A program made the position numbers and the translations under genes. The notes beneath the pieces are model-generated. The model did not search any database. It saw only the letters and a program-made list of their open reading frames with translations, and was not told where the DNA came from. Positions 6,010 to 12,633 of a stretch of DNA of 16,227 nt are shown here, piece by piece. The first letter of the stretch is position 1. Each line of letters starts with the position of its first letter. Source of the DNA: an uncultured Chitinophaga sp. (GTDB taxonomy: Bacteria > Bacteroidota > Bacteroidia > Chitinophagales > Chitinophagaceae); the NCBI RefSeq assembly GCF_937874145.1, contig NZ_CALNBI010000395.1, positions 1 to 16,227 of the forward strand, given 5' to 3'.

Positions 6010-6471
6010 ATGAAGAAATTCCTCCCTCTCTCCGCGTTGGCCCTCATGATATTCATGGGTTGCAAAAAGGATGGCGATATCGGCTCCAAGCCGATTCTGA
6101 CCTTCAAATCCGCCTCCACGGAAGACGTGCCCAAGGAGCAGGAAGAATTTACCTTCACCTTCAATATCAAAGACGGCGACGGCGACCTGGAAGGCAGCTG
6201 GAACGTAGTGGACCTGTACCACTATGCGGACCCCGACAAGTTTGACCAGCTGGACCTGCCCAAGCTTGAAGCGCATGCCGGCGTGAAACTAGACGCCGAA
6301 ATGATCCTCATCCTCAGCGATCTCCGCCAGGGCAACTTCCTGCCCGTCCGCAACTGGTCGGCTCCCAACGCCTTCAGGCCCGACACCATCCAGCTCAAAA
6401 TATTCGTGCTTGATAAAAAAGGAAATTCCAGCGACACCATCACCACTCCCAAGATCGTTGTGCGCTACTAA
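6010..6471 (+). CDS. small lipoprotein of unknown function
   Basis: A 153-residue protein with a lipoprotein signal peptide: MKKF, a hydrophobic run, and a lipobox IFMGC with the lipidated cysteine at C18, followed by KKDGD. The mature part contains an acidic IKDGDGDLEG stretch that could be a calcium-binding turn, and otherwise looks like a small beta-rich domain ending in DTITTPKIVVRY. I recognise no named family. The frame is open upstream to an ATG at 5899, but that start would extend the protein through the promoter. The ATG at 6010 gives the signal peptide and sits four bases after the -7 element. It has no obvious terminator before the next gene, which has its own promoter. Confidence 0.8.
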   Translation: MKKFLPLSALALMIFMGCKKDGDIGSKPILTFKSASTEDVPKEQEEFTFTFNIKDGDGDLEGSWNVVDLYHYADPDKFDQLDLPKLEAHAGVKLDAEMILILSDLRQGNFLPVRNWSAPNAFRPDTIQLKIFVLDKKGNSSDTITTPKIVVRY

Positions 6472-6477
6472 TTGTTA

Positions 6478-6507
6478 TTTGTGAATGCACGGCTTTCCGT
6501 ACATTTA
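6478..6507 (+). promoter_or_regulatory. promoter for the acyl-CoA carboxylase gene
   Basis: TTTG (6478-6481), an 18-base gap, then TACATTTA (6500-6507), which matches TAnnTTTG except for the last base. The ATG at 6513 follows five bases later, again predicting a leaderless mRNA. Confidence 0.5.
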
Positions 6508-6512
6508 CAATT

Positions 6513-8051
6513 ATGAGCAAGATCCAGGAACTGCAATCCAAAATCGCCGAAGCCCAACTCGGCGGAGGACAGGTACGAATCGATTCCCAACACAAGAAAG
6601 GTAAGCTGACAGCCCGCGAAAGGCTCAAACTCCTGCTCGACGAAGGTTCCTTCGAAGAGATCGGCATGTTCGTTCATAACCGTAACCGCGGCATGACCAC
6701 CGACCAGGAACAGTTTCCGGGAGACGGTGTTGTAACCGGCTATGGAACCGTCAACGGCCGCCTCGTGTATGTATTCTCCCAGGACTTTACCGTGTACGGC
6801 GGCAGCTTATCCGAACCCCATGCCCGCAAGATCTGCCGCGTGATGGACCTCGCCATGGAAAACGGCGCCCCCCTCATCGGGCTGAACGACAGCGGTGGCG
6901 CCCGCATCCAGGAAGGCGTTGTCAGCCTCGCCGGGTATGCCGACATCTTCTACCGCAACACCCGCGCTTCCGGCGTTATCCCCCAGATCTCCGCGATCAT
7001 GGGCCCCTGCGCCGGCGGAGCCGTATATTCCCCCGCCATCACCGACTTCATCCTGATGGTGGAAAATACTTCCTACATGTTTGTGACCGGCCCCAACGTG
7101 GTGAAAACCGTGACGCATGAAGAAGTGACCAGCGAAGCATTGGGCGGCGCGCAGACGCATGCCACCAAAAGCGGCGTAACGCATTTCGCCTGCGCCAACG
7201 AAGTAGAATGCATCCGGACCATCCGCGACATGCTTTCCTACATGCCGCAGAACTGCGAGGAAACCGCGCCTTCCGTGCCTTACGAACCGGGTAACGAAAG
7301 CCGTCCCGCCCTGAATAATATCATCCCCGATAATGCGAACCAGCCTTACGACATGAAGGACGTGATCGCCGAACTGACGGACGCCGGCAGCTTCCTGGAA
7401 GTGCACAAGGATTTCGCGGATAACATCATCGTAGGCTTTGCGCGTGTAGCCGGCCGCGCTATCGGCATCGTGGCCAACCAGCCCGCCGTGCTCGCCGGCG
7501 TGCTCGATATCCACGCCTCGGTAAAAGGCGCGCGCTTCACCCGTTTCTGCGATGCTTTCAATATCCCCTTGCTTGTACTGGTAGACGTTCCCGGCTTTTT
7601 ACCCGGTACCGACCAGGAATGGAACGGCATCATCACCAACGGCGCCAAATTGCTCTTCGCGCTGAGCGAGGCTACGGTCCCCAAGATCACTGTTACCACC
7701 CGCAAGGCTTACGGCGGCGCATACTGCGTGATGAATTCCAAACACATCGGCGCCGATCTCAACTTCGCGTTCCCCCAGGCGGAAATCGCCGTGATGGGGC
7801 CGAAAGGCGCGGTGGAAATCATCTACAAGAAAGAAATCGACGCGTCCCCTAACCCGGAAGCCCGCATGAACGAACTGGTGGCCGAATACACCGAAAGGTT
7901 CGCCAATCCGTACCTCGCTGCCGAAAAAGGGTACATCGATGAAGTGGTGGTGCCCGAAACCACCCGCGAAAGGCTCATCAAAGGCTACGCCATGCTGGAA
8001 AACAAAGTGGTGAACATGCCGCGGAAGAAACACGGGAACATTCCGTTGTAA
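6513..8051 (+). CDS. pccB: acyl-CoA carboxylase beta subunit (propionyl-CoA carboxylase type)
   Basis: A 512-residue biotin-dependent carboxyltransferase of normal family length. It transfers the carboxyl group from carboxybiotin to an acyl-CoA, probably propionyl-CoA to methylmalonyl-CoA, in the cytoplasm. Visible motifs are LNDSGGARIQEG (S127-R131 region), the first oxyanion loop GPCAGGAVYS (G168-G169), DVPGFLPGTDQEW and the second oxyanion loop AYGGAYC (G401-G402). IAVMGPKGAVEIIYKKEI and a C-terminal KKHGNIPL also match. Residue 405 is Cys where propionyl-CoA carboxylases I recall have Asp (GGAYD), a position implicated in acyl-chain preference, so the substrate is not certain. Methylmalonyl-CoA decarboxylase alpha is the main alternative. 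No biotin carboxylase or biotin carrier subunit is in the window. The gene has its own promoter and terminator and appears monocistronic. Confidence 0.92.
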   Translation: MSKIQELQSKIAEAQLGGGQVRIDSQHKKGKLTARERLKLLLDEGSFEEIGMFVHNRNRGMTTDQEQFPGDGVVTGYGTVNGRLVYVFSQDFTVYGGSLSEPHARKICRVMDLAMENGAPLIGLNDSGGARIQEGVVSLAGYADIFYRNTRASGVIPQISAIMGPCAGGAVYSPAITDFILMVENTSYMFVTGPNVVKTVTHEEVTSEALGGAQTHATKSGVTHFACANEVECIRTIRDMLSYMPQNCEETAPSVPYEPGNESRPALNNIIPDNANQPYDMKDVIAELTDAGSFLEVHKDFADNIIVGFARVAGRAIGIVANQPAVLAGVLDIHASVKGARFTRFCDAFNIPLLVLVDVPGFLPGTDQEWNGIITNGAKLLFALSEATVPKITVTTRKAYGGAYCVMNSKHIGADLNFAFPQAEIAVMGPKGAVEIIYKKEIDASPNPEARMNELVAEYTERFANPYLAAEKGYIDEVVVPETTRERLIKGYAMLENKVVNMPRKKHGNIPL

Positions 8052-8078
8052 TGCTTTAAAAAGTTTTTTGAGATACGA

Positions 8079-8110
8079 GGGGGAACGGGATGCCGTTTCC
8101 CCTTTTTCTT
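8079..8110 (+). terminator. intrinsic terminator of the carboxylase gene
   Basis: GGGGGAACGG (8079-8088) pairs with CCGTTTCCCC (8093-8102), ten pairs including one G-U, around a GATG loop, followed by TTTTTCTT. It starts 27 bases after the stop codon. Confidence 0.88.
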
Positions 8111-8139
8111 TTTCCATGCGGATTATAACCCGCAATGCC

Positions 8140-8147
8140 TATTTTAG
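8140..8147 (+). promoter_or_regulatory. weak -7-like element before the UbiA-like gene
   Basis: TATTTTAG matches TAnnTTTG except at one position and ends five bases before the ATG at 8153. No -33 TTTG is visible at the right distance. It supports the 8153 start over the in-frame ATG at 8135. Confidence 0.3.
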
Positions 8148-8152
8148 CGGCT

Positions 8153-9007
8153 ATGTTTCGCGGATTCTTCAATTTCCTGCTGTTCAGTTCTATTTACATC
8201 GCCCTGGTGGCGCTGCTGATGGTTTGGGAATCGGAAGAGATCATGGGGCTCGCGATGGACCGCGATCATTACTTCGGCTTCGTTTTCTTTTCTACCATAT
8301 GCAGCTATAACTTCCACTGGTACCTCACGCCCGGCTCCGAAAAGCATTCGGAAAGGATATTGTGGGGCCGGCGGCGAAGGAGGCTCCAGCTCATGGGCTG
8401 CTGCATCGGCCTCCTGGGCGCTGCCTGGTACGGCCTGCCCCTTCTCCATCACTGGCTGCCCCTGGCGGGCGCGGTGGTGCTGACTTTCCTCTATTCCGCT
8501 CCCAAAGTGCCGCACGCCACGTTCCGGTGGCTGAAAAAGATCGCCATCGGGAAAACCATCTTCCTGGCGTTCGTCTGGATGTATGTGACCACCCTGCTGC
8601 CTTACCTGATCTCGGATGTGTCGAAGCTGGTGTTCCGGGAAGTGGCGCTGCTGTGCGTATACCGCTTTTTCCTCATCTATGCCATCTGCATCCTGTTCGA
8701 TCATCGCGACCGGGAGGAAGACCGCGCCGAGGGCATCCGCAGCCTCATCACCAGCCTGGAAGAGCCGCACCTCGATAAACTGTATTACGGTTCCCTCATC
8801 GTGTCTGCCGCCTGCGCGCTGGTGCTGGCGCCCGCTTTACCGCTCTTCGTGCTGTTCAGCCTGCTGGCCGCGGTGGCCGTGGTATGGGCCGTGAAAAACT
8901 ATGCACAAACCCATCATTCCGATTACGTCTATTATTTCCAGCTCGACGGCCTCATGGCCTTTTCCGCCCTCATCCACCTCCTGTGGCGGCTGGCAGGCGG
9001 CATTTGA
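8153..9007 (+). CDS. polytopic membrane protein, UbiA prenyltransferase-like
   Basis: A 284-residue protein with about seven to eight hydrophobic membrane segments, beginning with FLLFSSIYIALVALLMVW. The loop D183-HRDREED-190 has the D-x2-D-x3-D arrangement of the second Asp-rich motif of UbiA-family prenyltransferases, followed by RAEGIRSL as in many of them. The first motif expected in the family (N-x3-D-x3-D) is not seen: the matching loop reads SYNFHWYLTPG with no aspartate. UbiA enzymes attach polyprenyl chains to aromatic acceptors in quinone, heme or lipid synthesis; with one metal-binding motif missing, this one may be non-catalytic or use another chemistry. An alternative ATG at 8135 adds six residues (MPILAA), but a -7-like element lies between the two ATGs. 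No partner gene is evident. Confidence 0.7.
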   Translation: MFRGFFNFLLFSSIYIALVALLMVWESEEIMGLAMDRDHYFGFVFFSTICSYNFHWYLTPGSEKHSERILWGRRRRRLQLMGCCIGLLGAAWYGLPLLHHWLPLAGAVVLTFLYSAPKVPHATFRWLKKIAIGKTIFLAFVWMYVTTLLPYLISDVSKLVFREVALLCVYRFFLIYAICILFDHRDREEDRAEGIRSLITSLEEPHLDKLYYGSLIVSAACALVLAPALPLFVLFSLLAAVAVVWAVKNYAQTHHSDYVYYFQLDGLMAFSALIHLLWRLAGGI

Positions 9008-9019
9008 GATGGAATTCAT

Positions 9020-9027
9020 TACATTTG
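9020..9027 (+). promoter_or_regulatory. -7 element for the aminopeptidase-bioB pair
   Basis: TACATTTG is a perfect TAnnTTTG match, 23 bases before the ATG at 9051. The nearest upstream TTTG (9003-9006) is only 13 bases away, too close for a consensus -33 element. Confidence 0.45.
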
Positions 9028-9050
9028 AAGGATATTTAACCTGAACAACA

Positions 9051-10151
9051 ATGGCGAAAAAACCGAAAAGCATACTGACGAAAGAGTCTATGACCTTCCT
9101 CCGCAACTACCTCAACAACCCCTCTCCCACAGGTTTTGAGAAAGAAGGACAGAAAATGTGGCTGGAATACCTGAAACCATATATCGACGATACCATCGTA
9201 GACGCTTACGGCTCCGCCGTAGGAGTGATCAACCCCGAAGCGGCTTTCAAAGTGGTGATCGAAGCGCATGCCGACGAGATCTCCTGGTTCGTGAACTACA
9301 TCTCCCCCGAAGGCCTGATCTATGTGATCCGCAATGGCGGCTCCGACCAGGCCATTGCACCGAGCAAGCGGGTGAATATCCATACCGAAAAAGGCATCGT
9401 AAAAGCAGTATTCGGCTGGCCGGCGATACATACCCGTTTGCGCAGCGGCGATGGCAAGGAGCCCCAACCGAAAGTGGACAACATTTTCCTCGACTGCGGC
9501 GCCCGCAACCGGAAAGAAGTGGAAGAACTGGGCATCCATGTGGGATGCGTGGTTACTTTCGATGATATGTTCGAGGAACTGAATTACGATTACTTCATCT
9601 GCCGCGCGATCGACAACCGCATCGGCGGTTTCATGATCGCGGAAGTTGCGCGCATGCTGAAAGAAAATAAGGTGCGCCTGCCTTTCGGCCTTTATATCGT
9701 CAATGCGGTACAGGAAGAAGTTGGGCTGCGCGGTGCGGAGATGATCGCCAAAAGGATCAAGCCCAACGTGGCCATCATTACCGACGTAACGCACGACACC
9801 ACCACGCCCATGATCAACAAAAACATCGAAGGCGAAATCAAATGCGGCGCCGGCCCCAGCATCACCTACGGGCCCGCGGTGCACAACATCCTGCGCGACC
9901 TCATCATCAAAACGGCTAAAAAAGAAGATATCCCCCACCAGCTGCACGCCGTAAGCCGCAGCACCGGCACGGATACCGACGCTTTCGCCTATTCGAACGA
10001 CGGCACCCCTTCCGCGCTCATCAGCATCCCCCTCCGATATATGCATACCACCGTGGAAATGATCAAAAAGGACGACGTGGAAAATACCATCCGCCTCATC
10101 TACCAAACTTTGCTCAACATTACCCCTAAAACCAACTTCCAATATCTTTAA
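9051..10151 (+). CDS. M42-family metallo-aminopeptidase
   Basis: A 366-residue cytoplasmic aminopeptidase of the M42 family (TET/glutamyl aminopeptidase group), which releases N-terminal residues from short peptides with a two-metal centre. The ligands and catalytic residues are all in place: H73 and D75 in EAHADE, the bridging D188 in RAIDNRIGG, the catalytic E222 and metal-binding E223 in QEEVG, D245 in IITDVTHD, and H332 near the end in YMHTTVE. The segment RSTGTDTDAFAYS is also typical. There is no signal peptide. The length is normal. The gene is followed 20 bases later by bioB in the same direction, so the two are probably co-transcribed, although they share no known pathway. Confidence 0.93.
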   Translation: MAKKPKSILTKESMTFLRNYLNNPSPTGFEKEGQKMWLEYLKPYIDDTIVDAYGSAVGVINPEAAFKVVIEAHADEISWFVNYISPEGLIYVIRNGGSDQAIAPSKRVNIHTEKGIVKAVFGWPAIHTRLRSGDGKEPQPKVDNIFLDCGARNRKEVEELGIHVGCVVTFDDMFEELNYDYFICRAIDNRIGGFMIAEVARMLKENKVRLPFGLYIVNAVQEEVGLRGAEMIAKRIKPNVAIITDVTHDTTTPMINKNIEGEIKCGAGPSITYGPAVHNILRDLIIKTAKKEDIPHQLHAVSRSTGTDTDAFAYSNDGTPSALISIPLRYMHTTVEMIKKDDVENTIRLIYQTLLNITPKTNFQYL

Positions 10152-10171
10152 CCATATAAAACCGATGTTGC

Positions 10172-11179
10172 ATGATCCGTCATGATTGGACCATCCCTGA
10201 AATAAAGGACATCTATAATACACCGCTCCTCGAACTGATGTACCGCGCCGCCACCGTGCACCGCCAGTACCAGGACACGGCGGAAGTACAGGTTTGCACC
10301 CTGCTTTCCATCAAAACCGGCGGCTGCTCCGAAGACTGCGCCTACTGCCCCCAGGCGGCGCGCTACAGCACCGGGGTCGATGTGCATGCCCTCATGCAGA
10401 AAGACAAAGTGCTGGAATACGCCCAAAAAGCCAAAGATGCCGGCTCCACCCGCTTCTGCATGGGCGCGGCCTGGCGCGAAGTGCGCGACAACCGCGACTT
10501 CGACCGCGTGCTCGACATGGTAAAAGGCGTTAACGCCATCGGCATGGAAGTATGCTGCACCCTCGGCATGCTCACCGAATCCCAGGCCCAAAAACTCGCC
10601 GAAGCCGGGCTCTACTCCTACAACCACAACCTTGACACTTCCAGCGAATACTACGGGGAAGTCATTACCACCCGCACGTACGACGACCGCCTCAACACCC
10701 TCGAAAACGTGCGCAAGGCAGGCGTAACCGTATGCTGCGGCGGCATTATCGGCCTCGGCGAAAGCCATGAAGACCGTATCAACATGCTGGCTACCCTCGC
10801 CACCATGCCCGAACATCCGGATTCCGTGCCCATCAACGCCCTTACGCGCGTAGCCGGCACCCCGCTGGAGCACATGCCCAAAGTGGAATTCTGGGATATG
10901 GTCCGCATGATCGCCACCGCCCGCATCCTCATGCCCAACACCATGGTCCGCCTCAGCGCCGGCCGTGCGGAAATGAGCGTGTCCGAACAGGCGATGTGCT
11001 TCATGGCAGGCGCCAACTCCATCTTCACCGGGGAAAAACTCCTCACCACCAAAAACCCTTCGTTCGAGGAAGACAACCTCATGTTCGAGCTCCTGGGCCT
11101 CAAACCCCGCGAAGCCTTCAAAGAGGAAAAAGCCGCCGGCTGCTGCGACCACCAGCATGAACACGCGCATACACATTAA
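10172..11179 (+). CDS. bioB: biotin synthase
   Basis: A 335-residue radical SAM enzyme that inserts sulfur into dethiobiotin, the last step of biotin synthesis. The 4Fe-4S/SAM motif is C52-SED-C56-AY-C59. The 2Fe-2S sulfur-donor cluster ligands match those of E. coli BioB: C96 (RFCMGAAWRE), C128 (MEVCCTLGML), C188 (VCCGGIIGLGE) and the arginine in VRLSAGR. A second cysteine follows both C128 and C188. The last 12 residues, CCDHQHEHAHTH, form a Cys/His-rich tail not part of the core enzyme. The start at 10172 (MIRHDWTIPEIKDIY) fits the family N-terminus; another ATG at 10165 is out of frame. The other bio genes are not adjacent. A strong terminator follows. Confidence 0.96.
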   Translation: MIRHDWTIPEIKDIYNTPLLELMYRAATVHRQYQDTAEVQVCTLLSIKTGGCSEDCAYCPQAARYSTGVDVHALMQKDKVLEYAQKAKDAGSTRFCMGAAWREVRDNRDFDRVLDMVKGVNAIGMEVCCTLGMLTESQAQKLAEAGLYSYNHNLDTSSEYYGEVITTRTYDDRLNTLENVRKAGVTVCCGGIIGLGESHEDRINMLATLATMPEHPDSVPINALTRVAGTPLEHMPKVEFWDMVRMIATARILMPNTMVRLSAGRAEMSVSEQAMCFMAGANSIFTGEKLLTTKNPSFEEDNLMFELLGLKPREAFKEEKAAGCCDHQHEHAHTH

Positions 11180-11209
11180 CACAGATAGCCTTTCAAACTA
11201 AACCGGATA

Positions 11210-11240
11210 GAGCCGCCCCGATCGGGCGGCTCTTGTTTTC
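11210..11240 (+). terminator. intrinsic terminator after bioB
   Basis: GAGCCGCCC (11210-11218) pairs perfectly with GGGCGGCTC (11224-11232) around CGATC, followed by TTGTTTTC. It lies 30 bases after the bioB stop codon. Confidence 0.88.
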
Positions 11241-11303
11241 TTGTCATTTCCCCCTCCTATCAGCACATTTTGTGCAACCGCTACGGGTGTCCCATAATCT
11301 GCT

Positions 11304-11349
11304 CTTTAGTATGGTTATAGTACGGTATCCCTACTGTAGCCCTACTAAG
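11304..11349 (+). repeat. long imperfect hairpin built of 11-base units
   Basis: Four consecutive units, TAGTATGGTTA, TAGTACGGTAT, CCCTACTGTAG and CCCTACTAAG, start at 11307, 11318, 11329 and 11340. The first two are near-copies of each other, the last two likewise, and the second pair is the near reverse complement of the first. As plus-strand RNA the region can fold into one hairpin of about 20 pairs with a TAT loop (11326-11328), two single mismatches (11312/11342 and 11323/11331) and a few G-U wobbles. Those wobbles would be mismatches on the other strand. It lies between the two converging terminators, outside any gene. The remainder of 11233-11374 shows only a small GCACA/TGTGC hairpin at 11263-11275. 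Confidence 0.6.
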
Positions 11350-11374
11350 CCTCTGCTATGCCAGCGCGCAGGGT

Positions 11375-11410
11375 CAAAAAAAGCCCGCCAGGAAACGTAC
11401 CGGCGGGCTT
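11375..11410 (-). terminator. intrinsic terminator of the susD-to-TlpA operon
   Basis: Read on the minus strand, AAGCCCGCC (11410-11402) pairs perfectly with GGCGGGCTT (11389-11381) around a 12-base loop, followed by a run of T (to 11376). It lies 30 bases past the stop codon of the TlpA-like gene. Confidence 0.88.
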
Positions 11411-11440
11411 GGAGGGCTTTATAGGGAGAATAAGGAACGA

Positions 11441-12604
11441 TTACTCAGGTAAATACTTCGTCAGCGCTTCCTCCAGGGCGGCGCCGCGAAGGTCTTTCGC
11501 GACGATCTTCCCCTGCGGGTCGATGAGGAAGTTGGCCGGCACCCCACGGATCCCGTAGAGCTTCACCGCCGCATTGTTCCAGAACTTCAGGTCGGATACA
11601 TGCACGAAATCTTCCAACCCGTCTTTCTTAATGGCCTCTTCCCAGAGGTCCTTGCGGCCGGGTTGATCCAGCGAAACGCTGAGTACCAGGAAGTTACGTT
11701 CTTTAAACTTTTTGTAGGCGGCCACCACATGCGGATTCTCCGCGCGGCAGGGGCTGCACCAGCTGGCCCAGAAGTCGAGGAACACGTACTTGCCCCGGAA
11801 GTCGGACAGGCTAACGGGTTTGCCGTTCAGGTCGTTCTGGGTGAAGTCCGGCGCCATGGCGCCGATAACGATGGTCTTCTTCTTGTTCATGTTCTCCGCG
11901 AAGCGCTTCCCGGCGGGGGAAGTTTGCTGGCTGGCGGGGAGGCTGGCGAAAAGGGGCTCCAGTTCGGCCAGGTCCATGTTGTTATGTACCGACAGCTCCT
12001 GCAAAGCGAACACGGTCACGGGCGACCCGGGGTTCTTTTCGATGAAGGATTTGATCAGCGCGCGCTTATCGGCCAGCGCCTTGCGGAACTTCACGTTCAG
12101 GGCGTTGGTGAGGGCCGTGTCGCGGCGCTGCTCGTCGGTGGCGCTGCCCCATACCTTGTTGATGGCGTCCATCTGGTCTTCGTAGGGCTGCAGGTGCTTT
12201 TTATATTCCCCGTCGGCATCGTTCAATTTGGAGCCTTTGATGGTGGCGGAGGCCATGTCGGTTTCGGAGGTCAGCGTGATAGTGGCTGCTTCGAGGTACA
12301 TGATCTTGCGGTCCATGCCGGAGCCCATGTTCTGAAGGCCCTTGCCGTCTTTGCTGAGGGCGATCATCATGAGGCCGGGTTCCGAAGTGGCGCCGGAGAA
12401 GGAGAAGGACCCGTTTTTCAGTACCGCCGAATCCAGCATGCGCTCGCCATCTTCGGTACGGTCAAAATACACGGTGGCCGGGGCGTTCAGCTTGCCGATC
12501 CTGCCTTTCAGCACAAATTTGCCTTCCTGCGCCATGGCGGCTGCCGGGATGATGGCGGCGGCCACGAGGGCCAGGGTTCTGGATCTTACGATACTTATGT
12601 TCAT
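11441..12604 (-). CDS. TlpA-like periplasmic thioredoxin with N-terminal DUF4369-type domain
   Basis: A 387-residue exported protein. A signal peptide (residues 1 to about 25, ending AAAMAQ) is followed by a beta-rich DUF4369-type domain (FVLKGRIGKLNAPATVYF, VLKNGSFSFSG), a helical middle region, and a C-terminal AhpC/TlpA-like thioredoxin domain from about residue 245 (GAMAPDFTQNDLNGKPVSLS). The redox motif is WASWC283-SP-C286, and the cis-proline loop is RGVPANFLIDP. Such proteins reduce or maintain disulfides in the periplasm. It is the last gene of the susD operon, 29 bases after the PKD-like gene, and is followed by a strong terminator. Its placement suggests it keeps surface or periplasmic partners of the uptake system in the right redox state, but this is inference. 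Confidence 0.92.
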   Translation of the reverse strand: MNISIVRSRTLALVAAAIIPAAAMAQEGKFVLKGRIGKLNAPATVYFDRTEDGERMLDSAVLKNGSFSFSGATSEPGLMMIALSKDGKGLQNMGSGMDRKIMYLEAATITLTSETDMASATIKGSKLNDADGEYKKHLQPYEDQMDAINKVWGSATDEQRRDTALTNALNVKFRKALADKRALIKSFIEKNPGSPVTVFALQELSVHNNMDLAELEPLFASLPASQQTSPAGKRFAENMNKKKTIVIGAMAPDFTQNDLNGKPVSLSDFRGKYVFLDFWASWCSPCRAENPHVVAAYKKFKERNFLVLSVSLDQPGRKDLWEEAIKKDGLEDFVHVSDLKFWNNAAVKLYGIRGVPANFLIDPQGKIVAKDLRGAALEEALTKYLPE

Positions 12605-12633
12605 GGTGTCTGTTTTAAAAATCAGCGCGATGG

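Noticed and set aside
9036..10223. Minus-strand open frame of 395 codons opposite the M42 aminopeptidase gene
   Set aside because: It is antisense to a complete M42 enzyme with all metal ligands in place, and its translation has no recognisable domain.
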